Origin: Vibrio ouci
GTDB lineage: Bacteria > Pseudomonadota > Gammaproteobacteria > Enterobacterales > Vibrionaceae
Direction of reading: 5' to 3'
NCBI RefSeq assembly: GCF_004551525.1
Contig: NZ_SATR01000004.1
Location: forward strand, 124,001-188,000
Length of the DNA stretch: 64,000 bases
Of the stretch, positions 10,101 through 17,541 are shown piece by piece. The notes beneath the pieces are model-generated. The model saw only the letters and a program-made list of their open reading frames with translations. It did no database searches and was not told the DNA's origin. The position numbers and the translations under genes were made by a program. Numbering within the stretch: position 1 is the stretch's first letter; every line of letters starts with the position of its first letter.

Positions 10101-10722
10101 CGACCATCCCATTGATAATGTTATTGCTATCTAGGTAGGTGCTAAGAACAACAAAACTAGAGATGAATGCGTTGCTTTTACCATCGCGCATTCTGGTGGT
10201 AGCTTCATTCAGATCTTTAGCATAGTAAATCTTGCGGATGCCATTTCGTTCAAGCTGTTCGCAATAAGATGTGCCCTTTACACATGACCAATTGAGCTCG
10301 GTCGCTGGGTTTTCACTCAGTGAGTCATCAGAATACCAAACCGCCACGCGACTTCTAAAGAATGGCTTGGAAAAGAGAAAACGCGACTCTCGCTGTTTCG
10401 TACGGCTGAAACCTACTGACCCCAGCACTTCTTGATGCTCAACAGCCAGTAGAAGTTCATTAATTGTTGGGTATGGCTTGAACCTAATTTCAACATTCAT
10501 CGCCGAGGCAACGTTCGTCAGATAATCATTACTAATTGAAAAGAATGTATTGGTTTGAGTGCTACATTCCTTACCGCACAGTCCATTTGAAACAACACCA
10601 AAAATAAGCGTCGACGATTTTGGTTTGGTTGCGGGGTACACAGCATGTGCAGCACTACTTGAAATAACAAATAGCGCAACCAAGGTCATAACAAAATTTA
10701 ATATACGGTAAAAACGGATCAT
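7093..10722 (-). CDS. EvgS/RocS-type hybrid sensor histidine kinase
   Basis: 1209 aa unorthodox kinase. In order: signal peptide or first membrane segment (MIRFYRILNFVMTLVALFVI), two tandem periplasmic SBP_bac_3 (Venus flytrap) domains, a transmembrane helix near 510-530, a short PAS-like linker with three cysteines, HisKA with His680 in MSHELRTPI, HATPase with intact N and G boxes, a receiver with Asp1036 in LTDFHMPVMDG, and a C-terminal HPt with His1153 in LHRVKG. I chose the ATG at 10722, preceded by AGAGAAAG, over a TTG at 10779 that only adds a non-signal-like leader. It heads the operon and presumably phosphorylates both downstream receivers. Confidence 0.92.
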   Translation of the reverse strand: MIRFYRILNFVMTLVALFVISSSAAHAVYPATKPKSSTLIFGVVSNGLCGKECSTQTNTFFSISNDYLTNVASAMNVEIRFKPYPTINELLLAVEHQEVLGSVGFSRTKQRESRFLFSKPFFRSRVAVWYSDDSLSENPATELNWSCVKGTSYCEQLERNGIRKIYYAKDLNEATTRMRDGKSNAFISSFVVLSTYLDSNNIINGMVDTPEWVEGEDIGLITAKGNQWLIDEVNQIIDLEKSGASVRTIVSNNRYHTIERRLARYLAVKGNERPITYSTAANSYPFLFRDEDGVLDGFLYDFFELLKSRSGLEFEYVEPANNVKGKLSGFRSDIVPVAYTDVTNIPNWQLTNSFMSVNYVAVTKSGVPEPKPGLEKVGILSGVDEKGLVHLVGWRDNQISQYTALMSIVNDLKAHRIDVAYIPQELTHTILLRNDASELEVGEHDSLQVHLALATKNNPELNALLNSLFTSIDTNELKKVMRSHRSINLVNGVTSENLWQMGAAVFAVLLFSGLFAYFLISNLKLKVELAESSANQGEKEKEWLKSIITELDSWVFIHDRHNKLLLSNCSRYINKQCLGCTLNDNFSNQYLVDNEEEVALVLSGQSIVDYHEVKGCDSNLHHISRQRKAIRSLTANTEYVLTVLDDISEQKQRESDLITAREEAQQAVIAREQFLATMSHELRTPIAAIQGSLELASLREKQGRTADLLAQAQKSTRHLNVLVDEVLDFSKLNAQQFILNPTKVNLLELLCESVRSYEQAAHAKGLLYQVEINPLVCRFVLIDEVRLVQIFNNLLSNAIKFTSSGFVKIEVTSTQAELKLTISDSGIGMSTEQIDKVLKPFTQADAGVTRQYGGSGLGLSIVEKLVNCMDGNMSVESIPNVGSAFYLTIPLKCVEQEDRHLAQFSYSEDLPVALKQWCRIWKMSVATDGANISLDEQGRVLATINGKAKSPITIEECRYPSVIQKLLSQSDNEYSEPIESRALAGKVLVAEDNGINQTILRMQLDEIGVQHHIVSNGQEAIDYLNLNQDVSIVLTDFHMPVMDGFELTRLIKSSEVYSHLPVIGITAEDARVANELGQASGQDAVLCKPYSIDALRVFLMEYLGDNSEMPSWLVPYGEQERSEFADIFIQTMEQDLTVLNSSDSLGAKRKALHRVKGALGAVGISALAEQCKQVEKTCDEELVHTAEDFMQKLNAEIEATKMWRMSGEV

Positions 10723-11071
10723 TATTACTTTCTCTAGCCTGTAGGAAGGCAAGAATATGAATACTGGAAGCATTGTCAAATCAATAAAGACAACGAAAAA
10801 TACATAAGCAACTGAATTAAATAAACTTTTCTTTCATCTGTAAGTACATTCCTACTCAAATCTCAGAGACTACTTACAATAATATTCATTACGCTTCCTT
10901 TATTCCTACAGCGATATTTTCAACGATTCCGTCTAGCCAACACCCCAAAAAAAATATGAAATTAAAGCAGGGGGGAAATATCTATACTTTCAGAAAGTAA
11001 CTAGGCACTACTATGCCATTTTTTAGAATCAGATTAATGTAGGAATTATCTCTAATTACCCCAAAAATTAT
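10723..11071. other. Gene-free stretch: promoter region of the RocS-like operon
   Basis: About 350 bp without an ORF. It must contain the promoter of the minus-strand sensor/EAL/regulator/GGDEF operon. It is AT-rich, and I see no convincing known operator. The PTS terminator abuts its right end. Confidence 0.5.
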
Positions 11072-11098
11072 AAAAAAACTCCGCTGGAGTCAGCGGAG
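11072..11098 (-). terminator. Rho-independent terminator after the IIA-IIC-IIB PTS gene
   Basis: Eight-base perfect stem CTCCGCTG/CAGCGGAG (11079-11086 and 11091-11098) with a 4-base loop, followed on the minus strand by seven Ts. It lies 42 bp after the PTS stop codon. Confidence 0.9.
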
Positions 11099-11140
11099 AA
11101 ATGAGCACAATACTTAAGGATTATGTTTTTTAGTTCAACG

Positions 11141-13006
11141 TTAGCGGCGCCTATAAAGTAAGGCACGCGCATTTAATATTGCGTCCCGTGTCGGAACCTC
11201 GATTATATTCATTCCTTTAAAACGCTCTGGCTCTTTGATCGCGACATCATGAGCTAAAATAACCAATTTCGCGTTCTTAATATCTTTGCCAGTGATACGG
11301 TTGTTGATACCATTGGCACCTTGGGTTTCGACTTTAATTTTAAGTCCCATGGTATAAGCGGCTTTCTCTAGTGACTTGGCGGCTAAAAAAGTGTGCGCCA
11401 CACCAGACGGGCAAGATGTCACAGCTAAGATCTCGGCCTCACCCTCTCCATCTATAGCGTGATATGCGCGAACCAATGCCGCCTCTTCTTCTTCATCAAG
11501 TACGTTTTTCTTCAATAAAATAACAATCAATGCCGTAGTTAAAGCGCCCGCTAGTGTACCGACGATATAACCGAGTTTGCCATCGACGACAGGAAGCACT
11601 ATCCAGCCGCCCCAAGGCGCATGGTTAAGCACATGGAACGTAAAGCCAATCACGTTACCGACAATGCCGCCAAGGACAATCGCAGGTAATACCCGCGCAG
11701 GATCGGCCGCTGCAAATGGGATCGCCCCTTCACTGATACCAATCATGCCCATAATGCCTGCTGCTTTGCCTGCTTCACGCTCGTCACGTTTGAATTTCTT
11801 CGGAGATAAGAAAGTCGCCAATGCTAATCCAAGTGGCGGCGTACAAATTGCGATTCCAACCCCGCCCATTAACCATGGCTGAGTGTTGACTTGAGTTTGA
11901 GCAAACAAGGTCGCGACTTTATTCACTGGGCCGCCCATATCAAATGCCGTCATTGCACCTAATACCGTACCAAGCATCACTTTGCTCGCACCCGCCATAC
12001 CAGTCAGCCAGTCATTAAGCCCTGCCATGGCGGCCGATATTGGCGAACCAATTAGCCACATCACCAAACCGCAAGTGGCAAAAGTCCCTACCAATGGATA
12101 GATAAAAATGGAACCGAGTGACGTCATGCTGTCTGGCAATTGGATTTTCTTAAGCATTCGCACCACAAAGCCAGCAAAAAAGCCAACCACGATCGCACCT
12201 AAAAACCCAGTGTGATACTGGTCTACCGCAACCCAAGAACCAATCATACCAGGCGCGAGTCCTGGCTTATCCGCAATCGAATAAGCAATATAGCCACCAA
12301 GCACTGCGGTAAATAGGGTTAAGCCTGCAATGCCCATTTTAGCGATATCAGCCAATACGCCGCTTTCCGGTACTGCGCCATGGCCAGAAATCATCACAGA
12401 TAGGGACAGCAGCACCCCACCAGCAACGATAAAAGGGATCATGTGCGAGGTGCCAAACAGTAAGTGTTCTTTAATATGGGCTAACCGCAGCTTCCATGGG
12501 CTTAATGGTTCCGGCAGAGGTAATGGCTCGTCATCCCAAAACTCATGACTTGGCTGTTGGATATCGGTTAAAAGTTCTCGCGCCTGCTCAACACTTTGCG
12601 CCGCTTTTAACTGACTAATGAATTCTTCTTCGATGAGTTTGGTTGAGAGCTGTGCAAGCACTTCGATATGGTGATGATCGCCACCATCTGGCGACGCAAG
12701 CATGAAGAACACATCCGACAGTTCACCATCTTCAGCGCCATAATCAATACCGGTTCGACTGATACCGACCGCGACAGCAGGCTCTGTGACCGCATCACTT
12801 TTAGCATGCGGGATAGCCACACCATCTTCAAAGCCGGTGTTGCCGATCTGTTCACGCTTCCATAAATCGGCTAAAAACTGCTCTTTATCGGCTAATTTCC
12901 CTGCCGCATCGAGCAATTCAACTAACTCTTTGAGCGCGTCATCTTTAGTTGTGGCCTTAAGATCCAAACAGATCGTTTCTGGCTCAATTAGATTAGTAAT
13001 GTCCAT
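11141..13006 (-). CDS. PTS fructose-family permease, IIA-IIC-IIB fusion
   Basis: 621 aa from the ATG at 13006 (AAGG 8 bases upstream; an upstream alternative at 13039 lacks a clear site). The N-terminal IIA domain (about 1-145) carries phospho-His67 in GVAIPHAKS. A multi-helix IIC membrane domain (about 175-495) has the GISEGAIPFAAADP substrate-loop motif. The C-terminal IIB domain has the active cysteine in VTSCPSGVAHTFLAA. It would take phosphate from HPr and phosphorylate a hexose during uptake. The IIC is very like that of the permease at 19476 and different from the one at 15584. The sugar is unknown. From memory the V. cholerae counterpart is VC1822. Confidence 0.9.
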   Translation of the reverse strand: MDITNLIEPETICLDLKATTKDDALKELVELLDAAGKLADKEQFLADLWKREQIGNTGFEDGVAIPHAKSDAVTEPAVAVGISRTGIDYGAEDGELSDVFFMLASPDGGDHHHIEVLAQLSTKLIEEEFISQLKAAQSVEQARELLTDIQQPSHEFWDDEPLPLPEPLSPWKLRLAHIKEHLLFGTSHMIPFIVAGGVLLSLSVMISGHGAVPESGVLADIAKMGIAGLTLFTAVLGGYIAYSIADKPGLAPGMIGSWVAVDQYHTGFLGAIVVGFFAGFVVRMLKKIQLPDSMTSLGSIFIYPLVGTFATCGLVMWLIGSPISAAMAGLNDWLTGMAGASKVMLGTVLGAMTAFDMGGPVNKVATLFAQTQVNTQPWLMGGVGIAICTPPLGLALATFLSPKKFKRDEREAGKAAGIMGMIGISEGAIPFAAADPARVLPAIVLGGIVGNVIGFTFHVLNHAPWGGWIVLPVVDGKLGYIVGTLAGALTTALIVILLKKNVLDEEEEAALVRAYHAIDGEGEAEILAVTSCPSGVAHTFLAAKSLEKAAYTMGLKIKVETQGANGINNRITGKDIKNAKLVILAHDVAIKEPERFKGMNIIEVPTRDAILNARALLYRRR

Positions 13007-13105
13007 TGTATTTACCTTGCAATGTTCACGCTCGAACATAGATTAACCAGCGACCATGGTGTTAGATATAGGACGAAAACACCATTAACTGGATTATTGT
13101 AACAC

Positions 13106-13121
13106 TCACACCAAACTGTGA
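13106..13121. promoter_or_regulatory. TCACA-N6-TGTGA dyad between divergent PTS genes
   Basis: A perfect 5-base inverted repeat with a 6-base spacer lies in the 202 bp between the divergent IIA-IIC-IIB gene and the IIB gene. The half-sites are those of CRP but point the opposite way, so it is not a standard CRP site. It may be an operator for another regulator. Confidence 0.3.
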
Positions 13122-13208
13122 TATGCGTCTTTCAAATCATGGTGCCAAATCAAAACCAGCGTTTTATGCTGTGCTAATATCCGAAAAAATAACAAGCCGA
13201 GAAACACC

Positions 13209-13508
13209 GTGAAAATAGTCGCTGTCACCGCCTGCCCTACAGGCATTGCACATACCTATATGGCAGCCGATGCTCTTATCAAAGCTGCGCCCAAATATAA
13301 GGTCCAGATCAAAGTCGAAACACAAGGTGCAATGGGGATAGAAAACCTCCTCTCACCGCAAGATATCGCACTGGCAGATCGAGTGCTGATTGTGTCTGAC
13401 ATTGATATTGACCAAGCAGCCCGCTTTGAAGGCTGTAACGCGATTCGTGTTTCTATTGAAGACGTTCTGGTCAATGTCGATAAAGTGTTCTTACTGCACT
13501 GCCGTTAA
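13209..13508 (+). CDS. Stand-alone PTS IIB component, fructose family
   Basis: 99 aa cytoplasmic IIB protein with the phospho-cysteine signature VTACPTGIAHTYMAAD near the N-terminus and ETQGAMGIENLLSP, characteristic of fructose-type IIB (FrvB/FrwB/FryB size). It would receive phosphate from a IIA and pass it to sugar bound by a IIC partner encoded elsewhere in the cluster. The start is a GTG at 13209. It is divergent from the IIA-IIC-IIB permease and 26 bp ahead of the HPr-like/IIA fusion, with which it is probably cotranscribed. It corresponds in position to V. cholerae VC1823 as I remember that locus. Confidence 0.85.
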   Translation: MKIVAVTACPTGIAHTYMAADALIKAAPKYKVQIKVETQGAMGIENLLSPQDIALADRVLIVSDIDIDQAARFEGCNAIRVSIEDVLVNVDKVFLLHCR

Positions 13509-13534
13509 CGATTCCCTGCCGAAAGCCGTTAATT

Positions 13535-14311
13535 ATGAACGAATATCAGATTACCTTTTTAGTCGAAAGCAGCGAAACAACGGCTCATATCGCCCAGCCT
13601 TTACGCCGCTTAGCCAAGAAGTTCAAAAGTACAATTAAGATCATTAACATAACCCGCAACCGTAGCGCTGACTTAACTAAGGCGGTGGCAATGCTCCAAG
13701 TGGGTTTGGTGCAAGGTGATCTGTGCCAAATCACCGCAATAGGCATGGATGCAGAGCTAGCCTGTTTTGTCCTCAAAGATGTGATTGCCGACCATTACAC
13801 CCTGATTGGTTCGCAAATCAACTATGAGTTTTCTAGTGAGCTCGCCAAAAGGCTTCCTCAGCTATGCCCTGAGAGTGAAACCAAATGGCACTACGCCAAG
13901 GCCCACACCGAACTGACCAAATTTGAATGCTTAAAGGGGTTGGCTCAACTGATACACCCTGGCCATCCTGACGAACTCCTGCTCGCCTTTATTAAAAGGG
14001 AAGAGCGCTCTTCGACTTGCGTCACTCCGGGTATCGCCCTACCTCATGTGATGTTTGACGATATCGACCATATAGCCATCACGGTAATCGCCAGTGACAG
14101 CCCGATTGATTGGGCTTCACAAATGGGCGATGTTCACCTTGCTATAGCACTGGTGATGCCAGCAAAACCGACTCGCGAGCAGATCATCGCCGCCACTAAC
14201 CTCACCCGTAACCTACTTTGCGAGCAGCTCCCCGAGCGACTTAAACTCACACGCAGCAGCGTTGATCTGCAAGCGCTGCTGATGTATTCCATGTCTCAGC
14301 TATTATCTTAA
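13535..14311 (+). CDS. HPr-like/IIA fusion protein of the PTS
   Basis: 258 aa in two parts. Residues 1-90 resemble HPr (VGLVQGDLCQITAIGMDAE matches the HPr C-terminal half), but the region equivalent to the phospho-His15 motif HARPA reads IAQPL and is about three residues shorter, so the phosphorylatable histidine appears lost. Residues about 125-258 are a fructose/mannitol-type IIA domain with phospho-His171 in TPGIALPHVMFDD. FPr proteins normally pair an active HPr with IIA; here the HPr-like part is more likely a docking or regulatory domain. It presumably feeds the adjacent IIB. Confidence 0.75.
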   Translation: MNEYQITFLVESSETTAHIAQPLRRLAKKFKSTIKIINITRNRSADLTKAVAMLQVGLVQGDLCQITAIGMDAELACFVLKDVIADHYTLIGSQINYEFSSELAKRLPQLCPESETKWHYAKAHTELTKFECLKGLAQLIHPGHPDELLLAFIKREERSSTCVTPGIALPHVMFDDIDHIAITVIASDSPIDWASQMGDVHLAIALVMPAKPTREQIIAATNLTRNLLCEQLPERLKLTRSSVDLQALLMYSMSQLLS

Positions 14312-14349
14312 CCTCGAAGCTGTCTTGCCTAGTTTTTCTTATCTAACCT

Positions 14350-15189
14350 TTAAGCCGAGCCACGATATTCGGTTGGCGTTCTTCCGGTGCGATTTTTAAA
14401 CACTCGGCAGAAATAGTTCACGTCTTTAAAGCCACAACGCATCGACACTTCATTGAGCTTAAAGTTGTATTTTTTGAGCATGAACTTAGCGCGATCAATA
14501 CGTACCCAAGTAATATAGTCAGCCAACGTCATATGGCCTTGCTGACGAAACAATCGAGAAAGATGATTAGATGAGATACTAAAGCGCGTCGCGATGCTGT
14601 CTCGGGTGATCTGACGATGGAAGTTCTCTTGAATATAGATACAAATACCCTGATAAAGATCTTGAACGCGACTTTGTGATTTCTCGACTGGTGCATCAAG
14701 CATGGTTTTGCTGTATTGCAGCAGCGCTTGCAGCAATAACTCATCCATTGGCTTTTTATTACTTTCTCTCGCCAGCGCACTCAGCGCCTCTAAAATATTA
14801 TCGATGGCAAAACCGGAACGGGTTTGAATGCTGTGCTTTTGAATGTCGTAAAAGCTCGCCTCCCCTTTGCGCTTACTGACCAAACTGAGCCCTAATTGCC
14901 TGCGACCAAACAACATACTCAGCACCGAGCAGTCGGTATCCCAATCTGGTTTATTCCAACAGTTAGGCGGGACAAAGATCGCATCGCCTGCTTTGGCGAC
15001 AATACTGGTCACTTTGCGTTCATGGGTTTCAATTTCATTGATGTATTCCCCATCCAGCACAAGTTCTAAACGCGGAAAGTTAACCTGATAGCTAAACGCC
15101 GGAGGCGTATGAAAATCTCCGGCAAACCAGATGTTATGAAAAGGCTCTCGTTCATTCAGTACCGACGAGATTAGGTCATGAAATACCAT
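14350..15189 (-). CDS. AraC-family regulator of the mannose PTS locus
   Basis: 279 aa. An N-terminal cupin-like sensing domain (about 1-150) is followed by two helix-turn-helix units: DSIATRFSISSNHLSRLFRQ and LNEVSMRCGFKDVNYFCRVF, ending in the FKNRTGRTPTEYR signature of AraC/XylS proteins. It is divergent from the mannose-type permease and manA, so an activating role there on sensing the sugar or its phosphate is likely. It sits in the position of V. cholerae VC1825 as I remember it. It is convergent with the HPr-like/IIA gene. Confidence 0.88.
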   Translation of the reverse strand: MVFHDLISSVLNEREPFHNIWFAGDFHTPPAFSYQVNFPRLELVLDGEYINEIETHERKVTSIVAKAGDAIFVPPNCWNKPDWDTDCSVLSMLFGRRQLGLSLVSKRKGEASFYDIQKHSIQTRSGFAIDNILEALSALARESNKKPMDELLLQALLQYSKTMLDAPVEKSQSRVQDLYQGICIYIQENFHRQITRDSIATRFSISSNHLSRLFRQQGHMTLADYITWVRIDRAKFMLKKYNFKLNEVSMRCGFKDVNYFCRVFKNRTGRTPTEYRGSA

Positions 15190-15583
15190 GTTTAATCATC
15201 TCTAACTACAAGCTAAGTCCGCACATTGCAGTGCTAATCACCTAGATATACTCCTTAGTGAAACATAGCGCTATTGAGCAAAATCACAATTCGGGATCTA
15301 GGTTATAAAAATCCAGCTTTAGAGATAAAACTCCAGTTACAAATTCACATAAACACCTCATAAAACCAACAACCAAAATCTACGCATCCTATATGAATAA
15401 AGGGATAAAAAGCGACTCAACTTTGTCAACACCAAGCCCCAAACCGCCTCGCAGCCGATCAAAATCACACTCTAAAACGGACGCAACAATCCTCCAGTAA
15501 ATGCATTTTTTCTTCACTACAGAGCGTTGCTGATAGATTTCAGAATACCCCTAACAAAACAAGAAACGCATTAGGGGTCCACT
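15190..15583. promoter_or_regulatory. Divergent regulatory region of the AraC gene and mannose PTS
   Basis: 394 bp without a gene. It contains a CRP-like site (15273-15288) and probably AraC-protein half-sites that I cannot define. The permease start is preceded by a clear AGGGG ribosome-binding site. No ORF or terminator is visible. Confidence 0.6.
15273..15288. promoter_or_regulatory. Candidate CRP site, mannose PTS promoter
   Basis: ATTGAGCAAAATCACA matches the TGTGA-N6-TCACA consensus at 8 of 10 fixed positions. Catabolite control of a mannose permease is expected, but the site is unproven. Confidence 0.4.
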
Positions 15584-17488
15584 ATGATCACCAAATTGAT
15601 CAATGAAAATTTAATTAAGCTTGAGCTGCAAGCCACCTCCAAACAAGAGGTATTTGAAGAGCTGATTGAGGTTCTGCACCAACAAGGTCGAATTTCTAAT
15701 AAGGCAGATTTTTTAGCTGATATCCAAAAGCGCGAAGCAGAAGGTAACACTGGCTTTGAAGATGGCATTGCCATCCCGCACGCAAAAAGTGCTGCGGTAA
15801 TTGAACCTGCCGTCGTGATTGGTATTCACAAAGCCGGCATCGAATACGGCGCAGATGACGGCCAGCCATCAAAACTGTTTTTTATGATCGCCTCTCCTGA
15901 TGGCGGTGATAACCACCACATCGAAGTTCTTGCGGAACTCTCTTCTAAACTGATTGAAGATGGCTTTGTGGAAAGTTTTATCAACGCAACTTCTCCTCAG
16001 CAAGCGCTTGAGCTACTACTACAAAAACCTCAAGCAGAAGAGGCGCTACCTTTAGAGAACACCAAAGGATTTATCATCGGTGTGACTGGTTGCCCTGCTG
16101 GCGTTGCTCACACTTATCTAGCGGCTGAAGCACTTGAGAAAGGCGCACATGCTATGGGCTTTGAGGTCAAAGTCGAAACCAATGGCTCTATCGGCGTTAA
16201 GAACAGCCCAACAGACGAAGAGATTGCTCGCGCTGATGCGATTGTTGTGGCCTGTGATAAACAAGTTGATATGGCACGCTTTGCCGGTAAACGAGTGATC
16301 AAAACCAACGTAAAAGCGCCGATTCGTGATGCTGAAGGTTTGATTACACAAGCGCTGAATGCACCCGCTTACCAAGCTGAAACCACCAGCGCTCCTCAAT
16401 CTGTTACCGAAAAAGCCTCTCAAGCACGTTCGGATCTTTACCGTTACCTAATGAACGGCGTATCACACATGATCCCATTCGTGGTGACGGGTGGTCTACT
16501 TATCGCCCTAGCTCTAGCAGTCGGTGGTGAACCAACGGAAGCGGGCATGGCGATTCCTGATGGCAGTCTTTGGAACCAAATCTTAGAAGTCGGTGTGGTT
16601 GCCTTCACTCTGATGATCCCAATTCTTGCCGGTTACATCGCCTATGCGATTGCTGACCGCCCTGCTCTGACTCCAGGTCTAATCGGTGGCTGGATTGCCA
16701 ACAACGGTTCATTTTACGGTGCTGACGCAGGTACTGGCTTTATCGGTGCCATTATCGCTGGTCTGTTAGTCGGTTACTTCGTTAAGTGGATCACTTCAAT
16801 CAACTACCACAAGTTTATTCAGCCACTTGTGCCAATCATGATCGCGCCTATCACAGGTTCTCTGTTTATCGCGGGTCTGTTCATCTTTGTCATCGGCGCA
16901 CCTATCGCAAGCCTAATGGACGGTCTAACTGCAATGCTAACCAGCATGAGCACAGGTAACGTGGTTCTACTTGGCATCGTACTTGGTGGCATGGCTGGCT
17001 TTGATATGGGCGGTCCATTTAACAAGGTCGCGTTCCTATTCTCTGTCGGCATGATTGCTAGCGGCCAAACTCAATTTATGGGCGCAATGGCGTGTGCAAT
17101 CCCTGTAGCACCACTAGGCATGGCTCTGGCGACGGCACTTGGCCGCAAGTTTGACCTGTTCGAGTCTTCTGAAATTGAAGCAGGTAAAGCCGCAGGCGCA
17201 ATGGGCTTAGTTGGTATCTCTGAAGGTGCGATTCCATTTGCTGCGCAAGACCCTATGTCGGTTATTCCTGCCAACGTACTGGGCTCTATGGTTGCAGCGG
17301 TTATGGCGTTCTCGTTCGGCATTACCAATAGCGTTGCTCACGGTGGTCCAGTTGTCGCTCTACTTGGCGCAATGAACTACCCACTGCTAGCCCTTGTTTG
17401 TATGGCAGCAGGTGCCGGTGTTACAGCACTGACTTGCATCACCTTAAAGAACCTTCGTAAAGCGAAATACACAGCCGCTGCGGCTTAA
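15584..17488 (+). CDS. PTS mannose/fructose-family permease, IIA-IIB-IIC fusion
   Basis: 634 aa in the order IIA (about 1-145, phospho-His66 in GIAIPHAKS), IIB (about 160-265, active cysteine in VTGCPAGVAHTYLAAEAL) and IIC (about 285-625, about eight to ten membrane helices, GISEGAIPFAAQDP loop). It imports a hexose and phosphorylates it at C6 using phosphate from HPr. Mannose is the likely substrate because manA follows directly and an AraC regulator is divergent. I recall VC1826, the V. cholerae mannose permease, as the equivalent. A hairpin separates it from manA, so manA expression may be attenuated. Confidence 0.92.
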   Translation: MITKLINENLIKLELQATSKQEVFEELIEVLHQQGRISNKADFLADIQKREAEGNTGFEDGIAIPHAKSAAVIEPAVVIGIHKAGIEYGADDGQPSKLFFMIASPDGGDNHHIEVLAELSSKLIEDGFVESFINATSPQQALELLLQKPQAEEALPLENTKGFIIGVTGCPAGVAHTYLAAEALEKGAHAMGFEVKVETNGSIGVKNSPTDEEIARADAIVVACDKQVDMARFAGKRVIKTNVKAPIRDAEGLITQALNAPAYQAETTSAPQSVTEKASQARSDLYRYLMNGVSHMIPFVVTGGLLIALALAVGGEPTEAGMAIPDGSLWNQILEVGVVAFTLMIPILAGYIAYAIADRPALTPGLIGGWIANNGSFYGADAGTGFIGAIIAGLLVGYFVKWITSINYHKFIQPLVPIMIAPITGSLFIAGLFIFVIGAPIASLMDGLTAMLTSMSTGNVVLLGIVLGGMAGFDMGGPFNKVAFLFSVGMIASGQTQFMGAMACAIPVAPLGMALATALGRKFDLFESSEIEAGKAAGAMGLVGISEGAIPFAAQDPMSVIPANVLGSMVAAVMAFSFGITNSVAHGGPVVALLGAMNYPLLALVCMAAGAGVTALTCITLKNLRKAKYTAAAA

Positions 17489-17505
17489 TCCTTCCCTACT
17501 GATAT

Positions 17506-17540
17506 TGGCTTGGGCATCGCGTCCAAGCCACTTTTCTCTT
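17506..17540 (+). terminator. Intercistronic hairpin between mannose PTS and manA
   Basis: Perfect 8-base stem TGGCTTGG/CCAAGCCA (17506-17513, 17523-17530) followed by a pyrimidine-rich CTTTTCTCTT. It has the form of a weak terminator or attenuator that would reduce manA relative to the permease. Confidence 0.6.
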
Positions 17541-17541
17541 T

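Noticed and set aside
3930-10722. Assignment as VieSAB
   Set aside because: V. cholerae VieA carries REC, EAL and HTH in one protein. Here EAL and HTH are separate and sized like RocR and RocA, so Roc is the better comparison.
15531-15542. Cra/FruR-like palindrome TGATAGATTTCA before the mannose PTS gene
   Set aside because: Nine of 12 matches to TGAAACGTTTCA, but the centre is wrong and such matches are common in AT-rich DNA.
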